Positions 6,216-7,297 of a DNA stretch of 7,297 nt are shown one piece after another (positions within the stretch are counted from its first letter, which is position 1; every line of letters begins with the position of its first letter). Under the pieces are notes generated by a model. It saw only the letters and a list, made by a program, of their open reading frames with translations, did not search any database and was not told the DNA's origin. Source of the stretch: Candidatus Avipropionibacterium avicola (lineage in GTDB: Bacteria > Actinomycetota > Actinomycetes > Propionibacteriales > Propionibacteriaceae). The stretch spans positions 1 through 7,297 of the forward strand of contig DVLP01000227.1 in the NCBI GenBank assembly GCA_018715445.1, given 5' to 3'. The position numbers and the translations under genes are program-made.

Positions 6216-7217
6216 TCAGGCGCAGACCTCGGCGTCGGTGCGCCACCGGTTGAACCCGGTCGGCCGCTCGAGGGACACCCGGGCCCGGGCCTCCAGCCAG
6301 GACTGGGCCCAGGCATCAGGGTCGGTGAGCACCGCGGACGGGTCGACGGCGCTGCGGGCGACGAAACCGGGGAAGGCATCGCGGCCGGAGGGCTGCCCGG
6401 TCGGCTGGTAGCGCAGATCGAAGCTCCACCGCAGCCGGTCGCTGGTGTTGCGATGCGCGGCGTGCGGAGTGCGCCGGTGCATGAACAGCACGTCACCGGC
6501 GGCCATCGGCAGGTCGACGGTTTCGCCGAGCAGGTGGGTGCCCGGGATCGCCAGACCACCGATCCCGCCACGGCGCTGGCCGGACGGCGAGTTGCCCGGG
6601 CAGTGCGGCAGCAGGCCGCTGCGGTGCTGGCGCGGCTTGACCATCAGGCAGCCGTTGTCGCGGTCGGTGTCGCCCAACGGGAGCCAGACGGTGATCATCT
6701 GGGTCTGGTCGGCCTCGGCAGTGACGACCCCGTTGTCCTGGTGCCACGGCGTGGCGACGTTGCGGGGCCGGCCGGTCGCCGGATCAGGCGGCATCAGCTG
6801 CTCGGGCACCTTGAGCCGGACGTGCTGGACCGGGTTTGACCAGATCTCGGGCCCGATCAACGACTCGATGACATCGAGGATCCCCTGATGGGTCAGCAGC
6901 GAGAACACGGCCGGACCGGTCCAGAACGGGGTGTCGGGCTTGGTGGAGGCCTGCGGCAGCGAGAAGTCGAAGTGCTGGGTGTGGTCCTTGCCGGTCTCGG
7001 CGAAGACCGCGGTCACCCGGTCAGCGAACGGCAGGTCCTCGTAGCGCTGGCTGAGCTGGCCCTCGTCCACCAACCGGTCGACCAGGCGGTCGAGCACACC
7101 GGCGTACTCGGTCATGATCGGGGCCAGGTCGCTCTCGCGGTCCAGCAGTCCTCGGACCACCAGGTAGCCCTCGTCGGCAAACTGTGCGGTTTGGTCAGCG
7201 GTCAGTGAGCCCGCCAT
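6216..7217 (-). CDS. Phytanoyl-CoA dioxygenase (PhyH) family Fe(II)/2-oxoglutarate oxygenase
   Basis: This 333-residue protein fits the PhyH family of non-haem iron enzymes, which couple oxidation of a substrate (usually hydroxylation) to decarboxylation of 2-oxoglutarate. The N-terminus LTADQTAQFADEGYLVVRGLL (5-25) is the typical PhyH opening helix and strand. The iron-binding HxD is H159-Q160-D161 in PWHQDNG. The distal histidine is most likely H252 in the segment GDVLFMHRRTPHAAHRN (241-257), and R263 in DRLRWSFDLRY (260-270) is the likely 2-oxoglutarate-binding arginine. The middle strands MITVWLPLGDTDRDNGCLMV (174-193) also match the family. No signal peptide is seen, so it should be cytoplasmic. 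It lacks the segments that mark ectoine hydroxylase, and no substrate can be assigned; the family includes enzymes acting on lipids, amino acids and natural products. The ATG at 7217 is supported by AAGGGG five bases upstream. It lies 89 bp before gtrA on the same strand, and whether they are cotranscribed is unclear. Confidence 0.9.
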   Translation of the reverse strand: MAGSLTADQTAQFADEGYLVVRGLLDRESDLAPIMTEYAGVLDRLVDRLVDEGQLSQRYEDLPFADRVTAVFAETGKDHTQHFDFSLPQASTKPDTPFWTGPAVFSLLTHQGILDVIESLIGPEIWSNPVQHVRLKVPEQLMPPDPATGRPRNVATPWHQDNGVVTAEADQTQMITVWLPLGDTDRDNGCLMVKPRQHRSGLLPHCPGNSPSGQRRGGIGGLAIPGTHLLGETVDLPMAAGDVLFMHRRTPHAAHRNTSDRLRWSFDLRYQPTGQPSGRDAFPGFVARSAVDPSAVLTDPDAWAQSWLEARARVSLERPTGFNRWRTDAEVCA

Positions 7218-7219
7218 GA

Positions 7220-7226
7220 CATCCCC
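7220..7226 (-). promoter_or_regulatory. Ribosome binding site of the PhyH-family gene
   Basis: AAGGGGA on the minus strand ends four bases before the ATG at 7217, a good Shine-Dalgarno match that fixes this start. A second ATG at 7222-7220 overlaps the site but is in another frame. Confidence 0.6.
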
Positions 7227-7267
7227 TTGTCGTCGTTCGACCCTCGTCGCTGTGTCGGGTCCCGGCC

Positions 7268-7273
7268 AGCCTA
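7268..7273 (-). promoter_or_regulatory. Possible -10 element for the PhyH-family gene
   Basis: TAGGCT on the minus strand fits the TANNNT pattern of actinobacterial -10 boxes and lies about 50 bases before the ATG, which would give a leader of roughly 40-45 bases. No good -35 is visible 16-18 bases upstream; instead there is GTAC-CTCAC-GTAC (7280-7292), two GTAC words that might be part of an operator. Weak evidence. Confidence 0.25.
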
Positions 7274-7297
7274 GCCGAGTACGTGAGGTACGCCGTA

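Noticed and set aside
5582..6571. A 329-codon minus-strand frame over the gtrA and PhyH genes
   Set aside because: It is an out-of-frame reading of two genes with clear family motifs, and its product is Pro/Arg/Ser-rich without domains.

Overview
The window looks like chromosomal DNA of a high-GC Gram-positive actinobacterium. Codons are strongly G/C at the third position, the FtsY has an actinobacterial layout (N-terminal membrane helix, acidic linker, NG domain), the Smc starts with MYLKNLTLRGFKSF, and smc is followed by ftsY on the same strand as in many actinobacteria. Propionibacteriales is a possible home, but the sequence alone does not settle this.

Layout: almost everything is on the minus strand and reads from right to left. 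A phytanoyl-CoA dioxygenase (PhyH) family oxygenase (7217-6216) comes first. After an 89-bp gap follows a four-helix GtrA-family membrane protein (6126-5515). Its stop codon overlaps the start of smc (5515-1943). A 109-bp spacer with a small hairpin then leads to a short, unrecognised one-helix membrane protein (1833-1570). A 124-bp spacer with a strong hairpin precedes ftsY (1445-231). On the plus strand, the left edge carries the last 69 codons of a LacI/GalR-type regulator that converges on ftsY with only 20 bp between the stop codons. A 16-bp tandem duplication fills that junction.

How the genes fit together: Smc (chromosome condensation and segregation) and FtsY (signal recognition particle receptor) are housekeeping proteins whose genes often sit together, although their activities are unrelated. 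The less usual parts are the neighbours. GtrA is apparently translationally coupled to smc, a PhyH oxygenase sits upstream where rnc/mutM genes are often found, and a small membrane protein is inserted between smc and ftsY. I see no sign of a mobile element, CRISPR array, RNA gene or phage. I do not see convincing evidence for a new multi-gene system. The points worth following are the gtrA-smc coupling, the small membrane gene and the odd leader of ftsY.
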